Shown piece after piece: positions 56,547 to 64,000 of a stretch of DNA of 64,000 nt. Position numbers and translations under genes: made by a program. Each line of letters opens with the position of its first letter. The stretch's first letter is position 1. This DNA comes from Dermacentor variabilis. Taxonomy: Eukaryota; Arthropoda; Arachnida; Ixodida; Ixodidae. The stretch is from assembly GCF_050947875.1 (NCBI RefSeq), contig NC_134570.1, positions 231,865,265 through 231,929,264 on the forward strand, read 5' to 3'. The notes under the pieces were generated by a model, which searched no databases, had not been told where the DNA came from, and was given only the letters and a program-made list of their open reading frames with translations.

Positions 56547-59036
56547 ACAGCGCAGCTTCTGGAGGTGAAGATGCAAAGACGACATTGGCTCAAAATCCTC
56601 GCTTCACCTTACCGACGAACAAGAATCTTTTGGACGTTCTCGTCGACAATGTTCCTGTATGCGCGTTGATTGACACCGGGGCGCATGTGTCCATTATGAG
56701 TGCTGCTCTTCGCCGTCGGCTCAAGAAAGTTCTGACGCCTGCCCCGAACCGATTTGTCCAAGTCGCCGACGGAGGGACTGTCGCTATTGTTGGCATGTGC
56801 CCTGCCCGACTCACCATTGCTGAGAGACGCACCGTCGTTCTCTTCACCGTCATCGAGCATTGCCCTCACGAACTCATTCTCGGTCTGGATTTTCTTGCCC
56901 ATCATTCTGCCCTCATTGACTGTTCGGCCGGCTCACTTCGCCTTGACTTGCCTCTTCTTGCCGACCCTGTGGACCCGCCTCCCAGCCATCTGAGCTGCAT
57001 AGATTTTATTCGCCTACCACCTCACTCTATGACACACGTAGACTTGTTGTCCTCACCAGCTGTACCTGACGGCAATTACGTGGCCGCACCAATTCCGGCC
57101 GTTATGCTTACACATGGTGTTATCGTGCCGCACACTGTGCTGAAAATTACTGGTAACCGCACCTGCCTTCCACTCGTCAATTTCGCGCTAACCGCGCAAG
57201 TTCTGCCTCAGGGGATCTCCTTGGCTATAATTCGCGCTTTGCAGGATGATGAGGTCGAGCCATTCACAGTGGAAGATCGTTACAGCTCAGCCCATACCGT
57301 GACGTCATCGCACAGTACTGACGTCGGCATGAAGAAGATGGTCTCCTCTGACCTTACACCTGCTCAAGCTGCAGCCCTTTGCCGCGTTCTTGAAGGCTAT
57401 CGCGACATTTTTGACTTTGACAATCGACCCTTAGGTCAAACGTCCGTCGTGACCCATTGCATAAACACTGGCGATGCGAACCCTATTCACCGTCGTCCAT
57501 ATCGTGTTTCTGCGTCAGAACGAGCTGTTATCCAACAGGAAGTCAAAAAGAGGCTTGCAAAGGACATTATCGAGCCTTCCTGTAGTCCCTGGGCTTCTCC
57601 CTTCGTACTTGTCAAAAAGAAGGATGGAACGTGGCGTTTTTGTGTAGATTATCGCGACCTGAACAAAATCACCAAAAAGGACGTGTACCCTTTGCCACGT
57701 ATTGATGACGCTCTAGACTGCCTGTACGGTGCCACTTATTTTTCTTCTATCGACTTACGGTCCGGATACTGGCAGATATCCGTCGACGACATGGACAGAG
57801 GGAAGACTGCATTTGTTACCCCTGACGGCCTTTATCAGTTCAAGGTGATGCCTTTCGGTCTCTGTAACGCGCCCGCCACCTTCGAACGAATGATGGACTC
57901 TTTGCTTCAGGGGTTCAAGTGGTCCACCTGTTTGTGCTATCTGGACGACGTCATCGTTTACTCACGCACATTTGACACGCATCTAGACCGCCTTTCAGCG
58001 ATTCTTGACGTGTTCCGCCGCGCCGGTCTCCAGTTGAACTCGTCAAAATGTCACTTCGCTCGCCGCCAAATCACCGTCCTTGGACACCTCGTGGACGCCA
58101 GAGGCGTGCGACCTGACCCGGACAAGATTCGCGCCGTTACGAACTTTCCTGTTCCGAAGTCTACCAAGGACGTTCATAGTTTCGTAGGGCTGTGCTCATA
58201 TTTCCGACGCTTTGTGAAGGATTTTGCGACCATCGCCCGTCCCCTTACCGACCTCTTGAAGAAAGACGCCCTATTTTCTTGGGGACCTGACCATGCCGCA
58301 TCTTTTTCGCAGCTCACTACTCTCCTTACCACGCCTCCAATTCTGGCCCATTTTGACCCGTCTGCTTCAACGGAAGTTCGAACTGATGCCAGTGGTCACG
58401 GCATAGGAGCAGTATTAGCACAACACCAGCGTGGACATGATCGCGTTATAGCCTATGCCAGCCGACTTCTATCACCCGCCGAGCGCAATTATTCAATCAC
58501 AGAGCGCGAGTGCCTCGCTCTTGTGTGGGCTGTTGCCAAGTTTCGCCCATACTTGTACGGACGCCCCTTCTGTGTCATCACTGATCACCACGCGCTCTGC
58601 TGGCTATCCTCGCTCAAGGACCCCACGGGACGACTCGCTCGCTGGGCGTTACGCCTGCAAGAATATACCTTCTCCGTGGTATACAAGACGGGACGCTTGC
58701 ACCAGGATGTCGATTGTTTGTCCCGCTACCTCGTCGACGACCCGGCTGATGCGGACACCATCACTTGCGTTTTCTCTGTGTCCAAGTTGCTCGAAATCGG
58801 CAATGAGCAACGCCGCGATCCTTCCTTACGAGCCCTCATCGACCATCTGGAGTCAACGCCTGGCGACGCCTCTCTCCGGATGTTTCTCCTTAAGGAAGGG
58901 ACACTATACCGCCGCAATCTCGATCCACACGGCCGTGACCTTCTGCTCGTAATTCCATCCCACTTGCGGTCGACTGTCCTCCAACAACTTCACGACGCTC
59001 CCGTGGCTGGACACTTGGGCGTCTCGCGCACGTAAC
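56540..59036 (+). pseudogene. Gypsy C pol, open but truncated in integrase
   Basis: Protease: VCALIDTGAHVSIMSAAL and HELILGLDFLAHHSALID. RT: WRFCVDYRDLNKITKKDVYP, SIDLRSGYWQISVDDMD, MPFGLCNAPATFERMMDS and CYLDDVIVYSRTFDTH. RNase H: EVRTDASGHGIGAVLAQ, ITERECLALVWAVAKF and ITDHHALCWLSSLKD, all acids kept. The integrase leader and HDAPVAGHLGVSRT, with the HH pair of the zinc finger, end at a stop made by the deletion joint. There is no internal stop or shift over 2.4 kb. Confidence 0.9.
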
Positions 59037-59037
59037 A

Positions 59038-59292
59038 ATATTAAAGGAAAGATTGGAGCTGGGAAGGCCATGTAATGCGTAGGCTAGATCTCTGGGGGAC
59101 CATTAGAGTTACAAAATGGTTGCCAAGAGAAGGGAAACGCAGTCGAGGTGGGCAAAATGCTAGGTGGGGCGATGAAAATAGGAAATTCGCTGGCTGAAAT
59201 CGGAATCGGTTGGCGCGTCACAGGGGAAATTGGCCATCGGAGCTAGAGGCCTTCGTCCTGGAGTGGAGTTAAACCAGGTTGTTGATGATTAT
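59038..59292 (+). pseudogene. RTE element F1, segment 4 (C-terminus and 3' tail)
   Basis: The + strand reads WSWEGHVMRRLDLWGTIRVT, KWLPREGKRSRGGQNARWGD, ENRKFAG, a TGA, then RLARHRGNWPSELEAFVLEW. The 3' end aaaccaggttgttgatgat corresponds to the RTE end of E and F2. This closes the F1 element after the gypsy C insertion. Confidence 0.85.
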
Positions 59293-59349
59293 CAATATTT
59301 TGAGGTACCTGCTTAGATTAGCGAAGTTGCAGCAGCGGCAGCAGCAGCA

Positions 59350-59590
59350 GCTGCAGCCGCCCCTTCTATCTATGCCTACTGCCAATACGAAAGCCTTTCA
59401 CAGCGACCTCAATTTACCCCTGTCTTGCATATGCTGACTCCAATTTGTGCCTGTAAGTTTCCAAATTTCAAAATCCAACCTAATTTTCTGCAGTCCTCGA
59501 TTGTGCTTCCGTTCCCAGAAGTTAAGAAGAGCAAAAGGTAAGAGAGCACAAATGCTGCCTAACGTTGTAGTTCTGCTTAGTCTTGGAATG
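59350..59590 (-). pseudogene. Short RTE C-terminal fragment, third subfamily
   Basis: The minus strand reads IRLDFEIWKLTGTNWSQHMQ and DRGKLRSL, the RTE pattern DEIxKxAGxxW-DR-W-L-EAF. A CAG/GCA-rich stretch (59329-59360) follows its end. Confidence 0.6.
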
Positions 59591-59677
59591 AACACAAAAA
59601 TGAAGTGCTATTGCCCATGTGTGCACGTCCAACCAATGCAATGCATTGTCGGAATTCCACATTGAAATTGTTTCAAT

Positions 59678-59799
59678 TGTGAGCATTATTTTACACCTTC
59701 ATCTTCTTCATCTGTATATATTCATCATCATGACCAGCGTCATCGTGTTTAGCGCGCGACGTGCGAAATAAACCGTTCCGGCTTAACAGCTGTCTCACA
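59678..59799 (+). repeat. Short LTR (122 bp) of gypsy H
   Basis: It starts TGTGAG and ends CTCACA (perfect 6-bp inverted ends), contains TATATATTC and AATAAACC, and is followed by the PBS. There is no second copy in the window, so the left border rests on the termini. Confidence 0.6.
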
Positions 59800-59801
59800 A
59801 G

Positions 59802-59810
59802 TGGTGGAGG
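59802..59810 (+). promoter_or_regulatory. Primer binding site of gypsy H
   Basis: TGGTGGAGG two bases after the LTR end. Confidence 0.7.
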
Positions 59811-59874
59811 CTGCTTTCGATCCCTTGGTCCTCTACGCCTTCAAGTTTCCCTGGAGCTTCGTTCAGGCCACCGC

Positions 59875-60495
59875 ATGCTCCGCCTTTCTGCCAGCATGCC
59901 CCAAGAAGATCCTCCAGGAGCCTCCGGCGTCACCGTCTCTGCCCCACCGGCCGTTCTTTCATGGACCACAAGCACGCGGCAGCGCGATCCCACCAAGTTC
60001 GCTGGCCTCCGTAGTGACGACGTTGATGACTGGCTGGACAATTATGACCCCGTGAGTGAGTCTAACCAGTGGGATGATATGCACAAGCTTCGCAACGTCG
60101 CATTCTACCTCACTGACGTTGCCAGGACTTGGTTTGTCAATCGCGAGAGCACCTTGCCTGACTGGGTGGCATTCAATCACCAGCTTCGGCAGATTTTTGG
60201 CGCTCCCAACGTCCGCTCTGAGGTCGCCAAGAAAAAGCTTGATGGACGCACGCAACTTCCCGGCGAAACATACACCTCTTATATCGAGGACGTCCTCGCC
60301 CTTTGTCGCCGTGTTGACGCCACCATGACGGAAGCTGATCGTGTCCGTCATATCCTAAAGGCCATTGCCCAGGTCGCGTTCAACGCAGTGGCGATCAAGA
60401 ATCCAAATACCGTTAGCGATGTGATCGTGACTTGCCAACACCTGGACGCACTGCAGGCCATCCGTTTACAACCTGTCACCGGTGACAGGTTGTAA
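59875..60495 (+). pseudogene. Gypsy H gag, capsid part, truncated
   Basis: The likely start is ATG at 59875 (MLRLSASMPQEDPPGAS) or the next Met at 59894. The capsid reads WLDNYDPVSESNQWDDMHKL, TWFVNRESTLPDWVAFNHQL and YIEDVLALCRRVDATMTEAD, parallel to the gag of gypsy A. No stop until IRLQPVTGDRL, where a 32-bp palindrome ends the similarity. The knuckle and pol are absent. It is a different family from gypsy C judged by the LTR. Confidence 0.82.
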
Positions 60496-60496
60496 A
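60465..60496. repeat. Perfect 32-bp palindrome at the gag breakpoint
   Basis: tttacaacctgtcacc is followed at once by its reverse complement, with no spacer. The right arm creates the stop codon of the gag remnant. Confidence 0.95.
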
Positions 60497-61129
60497 TGAA
60501 TGTTTAATTTCATAGAACAATGCTTAATTTCAATAAACCATACATAAAAACTTTCAAGAAATGAAATCTTTCATTGTTTTAGCGCCATTGTTTCAAAACT
60601 TTCATTTCCTAAGAGGTCACTGGTAGGTGCTTCTAAGTAAGCAGGCTAGGGGGGTGGGTCTGTTTTTTTATTTCTTTTGCATAGGTTAACGCGGGTTTGT
60701 TTTCCTAGGAGTTAATTTACACTTGCACGGTTGGAACTATACTGGCCGCCACTGAGGCGACTACACAGAGGGGAAATGAAACAACAAAGTCGTTTGTTAA
60801 CGAAACATGAACATATAGTTAATACAAACTGTCACACACACGAACCAACTGAGAAATATGCCAAAACTAATAGAAATGTTCATGCTGCTCTGGATGTTCT
60901 CACGAATGTAAACAATTACGGAAAACGATAAGGTCTGTGACCCGCCATCAATTACTTGACATGCGTCGGTGCAGGTGCAGCGCGTCGTTCGCATGAGGAA
61001 AACTCGCTGCTTGCTTCTTGAGGATTATCCTTAGCTCCCCCAAGGCACCGCAGGAACAGAGTGTGAAGTTCTTGCCTTCAGCTTCAAGTTTCCACGACCA
61101 GCGAAGACCACATGCTGGAGGTAGGATGG
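60497..61129. other. No gene recognised
   Basis: AT-rich up to 60700, with two near-copies of ttaatttca/aataaacc words near 60505-60540. Nothing coding is supported. Confidence 0.4.
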
Positions 61130-61387
61130 AGGCTGAATCGTCGCTGAGGTCTGGAAGCTCGGACCCGGAGCCCGAGAGCCTCTCTTCTCCCACTCAGCTC
61201 TCACGAAGTCTTGACGCTTGGAAACGCAGCACGACAGCCTCGCTTCTTCCATTAAGCTATACCCAAGTTTTGAACCTCGGATACGCAGCCAGACAGCCTC
61301 CCTTCTTCCACTCGACTCTCCTGAAGTATTGGAGCTCGGACCTGCACTCCGACAGCCTGCCTTCTTACACTCCTCAGAGCCACCGCC
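61130..61387 (+). repeat. Degenerate 59-bp tandem repeat, ~4.3 units
   Basis: The word ga(c/g)agcctc-cttctcc/ttcca recurs at 61174, 61233, 61292 and 61351, exactly 59 bp apart, with a partial unit before. The frame changes from unit to unit, so it is not a protein repeat. It may be part of a retroelement UTR; the run accttacaaataaacc follows. Confidence 0.8.
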
Positions 61388-62379
61388 TTACAAATAAACC
61401 TTCCTCTTCTTCCTTCTTTTCTTCTCCTCCCTCTCCAAGAACCCGTGCGTATTCGTGAAGAGCTGTTGACCGAGGTGCTTCGTCATACCAGCTCGCGCCA
61501 CATCCCACCATTTTTATCTCTTCTTTTACAGTCACTGGCAATCTGCTGCATCAGACACGCGCATTGCACCTCTCATTGCAAAAGGCGCCTGATTATTTAC
61601 AACGCGGGAGAAACGGGATCAAGCGGCTTGGAGCGTATGAACTAGGCGAACTCGCGCTGGCGGCACATCTGCTTGTATACTGCGCAGCTCGCGAGAGCAA
61701 GTTGTCCTGCGTAGAGTGCCGTGGAGTGTCGTTATTGTCACCTTCGTACTACTGCGTCTTTAGAGATAAGACTCAGACTTGAACCTAGGGCCCTGAAATT
61801 GGTAATTCCATGCACTAGCCACAGAGCTCTCCCCTATCTTGATACCGCCCTTCTGTTCTATCATCTAATTAGGTAGAGTAAGCGCGGGCTCCACGGCCGC
61901 GTGATGGCCTACATTTGTGACAGGATGACACGGAAGTCTTTTTGTTTTGTCTTTGCGCCGCTTATCAGTGTAAGGCACCGGATCAGGTGGAGTGGCATCA
62001 ACGCGGGGCTCTTGAGGAGTACGAAGCTGGAATTGAAGTGCAGCGAGGCAAATCTGCGCAGGCGTGCGCTTGCGTCGGCAGCGGCGCAGTCGTTTGGCCG
62101 GCTCCACAATTTCGCTCGCGAAACATGCGCTAACGACGCTAACGACGCATGCAACGATGGACTCGCCGCCACGTCGGATATACCTTTACTCTTGGTAGCC
62201 TCCGGGGTGCTGCTTACGCTGCGCAGCAACAGCGACCTCACGTGCTTTCTTTTGATGTCATTGCTGCTGCCGCATTTGCTCAATGAAGCGTTTTGACAGC
62301 GAGCTTCCACGATCGTCAAGTGCGCTGTGTTCATGCTAGTTCTTGCGCGCGCGACATCATGCTTGTTTATTTATTCATA
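61388..62379. other. No gene recognised; tRNA-like remnant at 61775-61835
   Basis: On the minus strand at 61775-61835 a box B-like GGTTCAAGTC and a box A-like GTGGCTAGTGCA stand at tRNA spacing, probably an old SINE. The rest holds short frames without motifs. Confidence 0.35.
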
Positions 62380-62761
62380 CTAGCGGACAATGTTCTGTGG
62401 CTATGAAGGGAAAGCTACGGAAGCAAAGCGCACACAAGTTAAAGCTCTTCTGAAAAGAGTCACGCGTTTTAGTCCTAGTAAGTTTGAGCTGGGGAAGACA
62501 GAACATAAACAAGTTATTTGGAACAGTTAAATAAGATAGTACACACCAGTGAGTGTAAAGGCTTACTTATTTTGCTGCTTTTCCCTTCCGCGTATGGGAA
62601 AATGCGAAACCGTCGTACATGGAAGCTTCGTCGATTCAGTGTCGGTTCCGAGCAACCAAAATCACTGTCAATAACTTCCTGACTACTTGGCATCGTAACA
62701 CATTTGCAGCAGTCACGCACCCGTAGCTTTCCATTCATAGCCACAGAACGTTGTCCGGGAG
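62380..62761. mobile_element. MITE of 382 bp with ~42-bp inverted ends and TA target
   Basis: The ends cggacaatgttctgtggc and its inverted partner at 62738-62757 belong to terminal repeats (62380-62420, 62721-62761) with about four mismatches. TA lies on both sides (62378-62379, 62762-62763). The inside is non-coding. Non-autonomous Tc1/mariner-like is the best guess. Confidence 0.75.
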
Positions 62762-63306
62762 TATATTAGACTATGTTTACAAGTTTATGCGGCAGCTAAA
62801 ACTGCTATCCCTACTTCGCATGGTTGTCCAATTATTTGCTATGGCAATCGATGCGTCGCCTTTCACACAAAACTGCGACTTCTTTTTTACTTTCTCATGC
62901 TAGGAAATGTTAGGATATAATTGGGTTACCAAGATTTCAGAAAAAAAAAGCAATATCTTTTTTTTTCAAAATGTCCCCAGATTTAGCATCCATACCTGTA
63001 GGGTTATCAAGGGTTGCGTCGCCAAATACTTGACGCCTGGCGTCCCACACTCGGAAACGCGCTGGCCCACCCCAAAGGGCCTGCTGCACGCGCCTTCCGT
63101 GGCTGTGGCTCTCTCGCGGCCGCCACACACGCGCACTCATTTGGGCCATGTTGGTAGCCAAACGAGAGTACGGATAAGTGTCAAGCCCTTTAGCAATCTT
63201 TCCTCTCTGTGAAAGGGCCCTGGGGTATCCCGAGTACTTTACTGAGTTGCTTCGCTGTTTACCGCTGATAGAAAGTATTCATGGTTGTCTGCTGTTTGTT
63301 ACGCAG
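62762..63306. other. Intron end before CLCA exon
   Basis: No gene recognised; GC-rich stretch near 63010-63140. It ends with the acceptor ctgtttgttacgcag. Confidence 0.5.
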
Positions 63307-63408
63307 GAATTGACGTGGCTGCCGGGGACGGGGTCTACAGTGCTGCGTTTTTCGCTTTCGACGTGGCCGGCCATTATGCGGTTCAAATGCGTGCCAGGGG
63401 TCGTCGAG
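63307..63408 (+). CDS. CLCA: CLCA-family protein, next internal exon
   Basis: Translation with the G carried from the previous exon: GIDVAAGDGVYSAAFFAF, then DVAGHYAVQMRARGRRG. CLCA proteins have DDGAGAD..DGVYSRYF.....GRYSLKV at this place. Acceptor tgtttgttacgcag ends at 63306; donor GAG|GTACGT at 63409. 102 bp, phase 1 in and phase 1 out. It follows the exon at 30876-31137 directly in the protein, so the 32-kb gap is one intron. Strand and phases agree. Confidence 0.85.
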
Positions 63409-63691
63409 GTACGTCCTACGTAGTGCTTTTTCTCGGCTGTAGCCCAGCCATAGCAGAAAGAAACAAGCTAACCTAACGGCAGGTGACCCAGCTTTTCTAA
63501 ACCATTACTTGCCGGGAGGTCTACTGTACTGCGCTCATTGTTGTCTGATAGAGCATGGGATTTCGGCATGCACAAAGTAGTCCTAACGGTACTTCATCGC
63601 ACTGAACCAAATAGAACTTTCGTTCAAATAATTAAATTTCTGGCCTTACTTGGCAAATCACAATGCGGTTAGGAGGTATACACCGTCGCAG
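63409..63691. other. Probable short CLCA intron
   Basis: Starts GTACGTCC and, if the next exon is real, ends cgtcgcag at 63691. No other feature. Confidence 0.35.
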
Positions 63692-63880
63692 TGGAGCCCG
63701 GTTTAATTTCGTCCACGGCGTGCGCGCAGTGCGCGACCCTGCACGGGCGCCGTTACGTGCCCGTCGAAACGCAGTCGTCGATGGAACACACAAACTCAAA
63801 CTTAGGAGGCAAAACTTTCGTGGCATTTTCACTGCTACATTACAGAGAGATGTCTAGTGTTGTTTCCGCTCTACGCCTCT
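63692..63880 (+). CDS. Candidate further CLCA exon
   Basis: After the acceptor accgtcgcag a 189-bp open stretch in the needed phase reads EPGLISSTACAQCATLHGRR, then YVPVETQSSMEHTNSNLGGK. The strong donor CTCT|GTAAGT stands at 63881. Both ends are phase 1 like the neighbour exon. YVP followed by a GG-F motif is faintly like the CLCA segment YVPG...SGGSF, but the similarity is weak and the acceptor lacks a good pyrimidine tract. It could also be non-coding. Confidence 0.35.
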
Positions 63881-64000
63881 GTAAGTAATTCACTAATTGT
63901 GCTTTTACGAATGTAATTTAGCAGGCTTTCGCACGAAGCTCTCCATTAAACAGAGGCCAGGCTAAAAGGATGCATTCGCTTGTACAATGGCCCCTATGAA
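63881..64000. other. Window end, no feature
   Basis: Would be intron after the candidate exon. Nothing else recognised. Confidence 0.3.

Larger units (their letters stand above)
56092..59037 (+). mobile_element. Ty3/gypsy element C, internally deleted
   Basis: A 155-bp 5' LTR, PBS, a gag without its N-terminus, and a long open pol. Pol stops within the integrase finger and runs into cacgtaaca, the last nine bases of the LTR, so the rest of integrase and nearly all of the 3' LTR are deleted. Flanking tetramers are acat (56088-56091) and atat (59038-59041), nearly a target duplication. F1 continues on both sides. Confidence 0.8.
31138..63306 (+). other. Intron of the CLCA gene, ~32.2 kb, packed with transposons
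   Basis: It starts GTGG and ends in tgtttgttacgcag. The flanking exons join in phase 1: G from the left plus GA from the right make the Gly of the DDGAG-IDV junction. Elements K, E, F1, F2, D, G, gypsy C, gypsy H, a SINE and at least two TIR elements lie inside. Confidence 0.78.

Noticed and set aside
4434..60495. A possible endogenous retrovirus with envelope
   Set aside because: None of the gypsy elements shows an envelope frame between integrase and LTR; they are plain retrotransposons.
61130..61387. CRISPR or protein repeat
   Set aside because: 59-bp units are diverged along the whole length and change frame each time.
61901..62334. 131-141 aa overlapping frames on both strands
   Set aside because: No known motif, mirrored on both strands in a GC-rich stretch; not supported as a gene.

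Overview
The window looks like a piece of an arthropod nuclear genome, most probably an ixodid tick. The evidence is intron-bearing coding sequence, tRNA-derived SINEs, and dense CR1, RTE, I-like and Ty3/gypsy retroelements; the tick assignment rests on the general character of the repeats and is an inference. There are no bacterial operons, rRNA genes or CRISPR arrays. Almost every long reading frame belongs to a decayed mobile element.

The only host gene I can support lies on the + strand. Two exons of a CLCA-family protein (calcium-activated chloride channel regulator) are at 30876-31137 and 63307-63408, with a possible third at 63692-63880. Their splice phases match, and the reading frame crosses the first junction exactly at the family's Asp-Asp-Gly-Ala-Gly motif. 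The intron between the first two exons is about 32.2 kb and consists largely of nested transposons.

Left part (1-30.8 kb). One CR1 element (J, minus strand) runs from about 14.76 kb down to 3.7 kb and is broken three times: by gypsy B (10852-14002), by gypsy A (3912-9569, two LTRs, 4-bp target duplication) and by an I-like element (A, 1-3716). Next come another decayed CR1 element (15.5-17.25 kb), LINE fragments, two copies of a roughly 0.9-kb repeat with a tRNA-like core, and an almost intact I-like element (B, 24.8-27.95 kb) that ends in a 91-bp fold-back. A degenerate array of about 330-bp units fills 28.3-29.7 kb.

Intron part (31.1-63.3 kb). CR1 element K (32.4-39.3 kb) is interrupted by an RTE element with a tRNA-Ala-like head (E) and by a young SINE with a 15-bp duplication. 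RTE element F1 (40.0-59.3 kb) is the outermost doll of a deep nest. It holds a 1785-bp TIR element, gypsy C, and a second RTE (F2). F2 holds I-like element D (12-bp duplication), and D holds the nearly intact CR1 element G with 235-bp tandem 5' repeats. After the nest come a short-LTR gypsy fragment (H) ending in a 32-bp perfect palindrome, a 59-bp tandem array, and a 382-bp MITE.

The elements share mechanics. Two separate gypsy families carry the same GGAAAAC-TAG gag/pol junction with pol in the -1 frame. Several LINE families end in their own short tandem repeat, so many microsatellites here mark LINE 3' ends.
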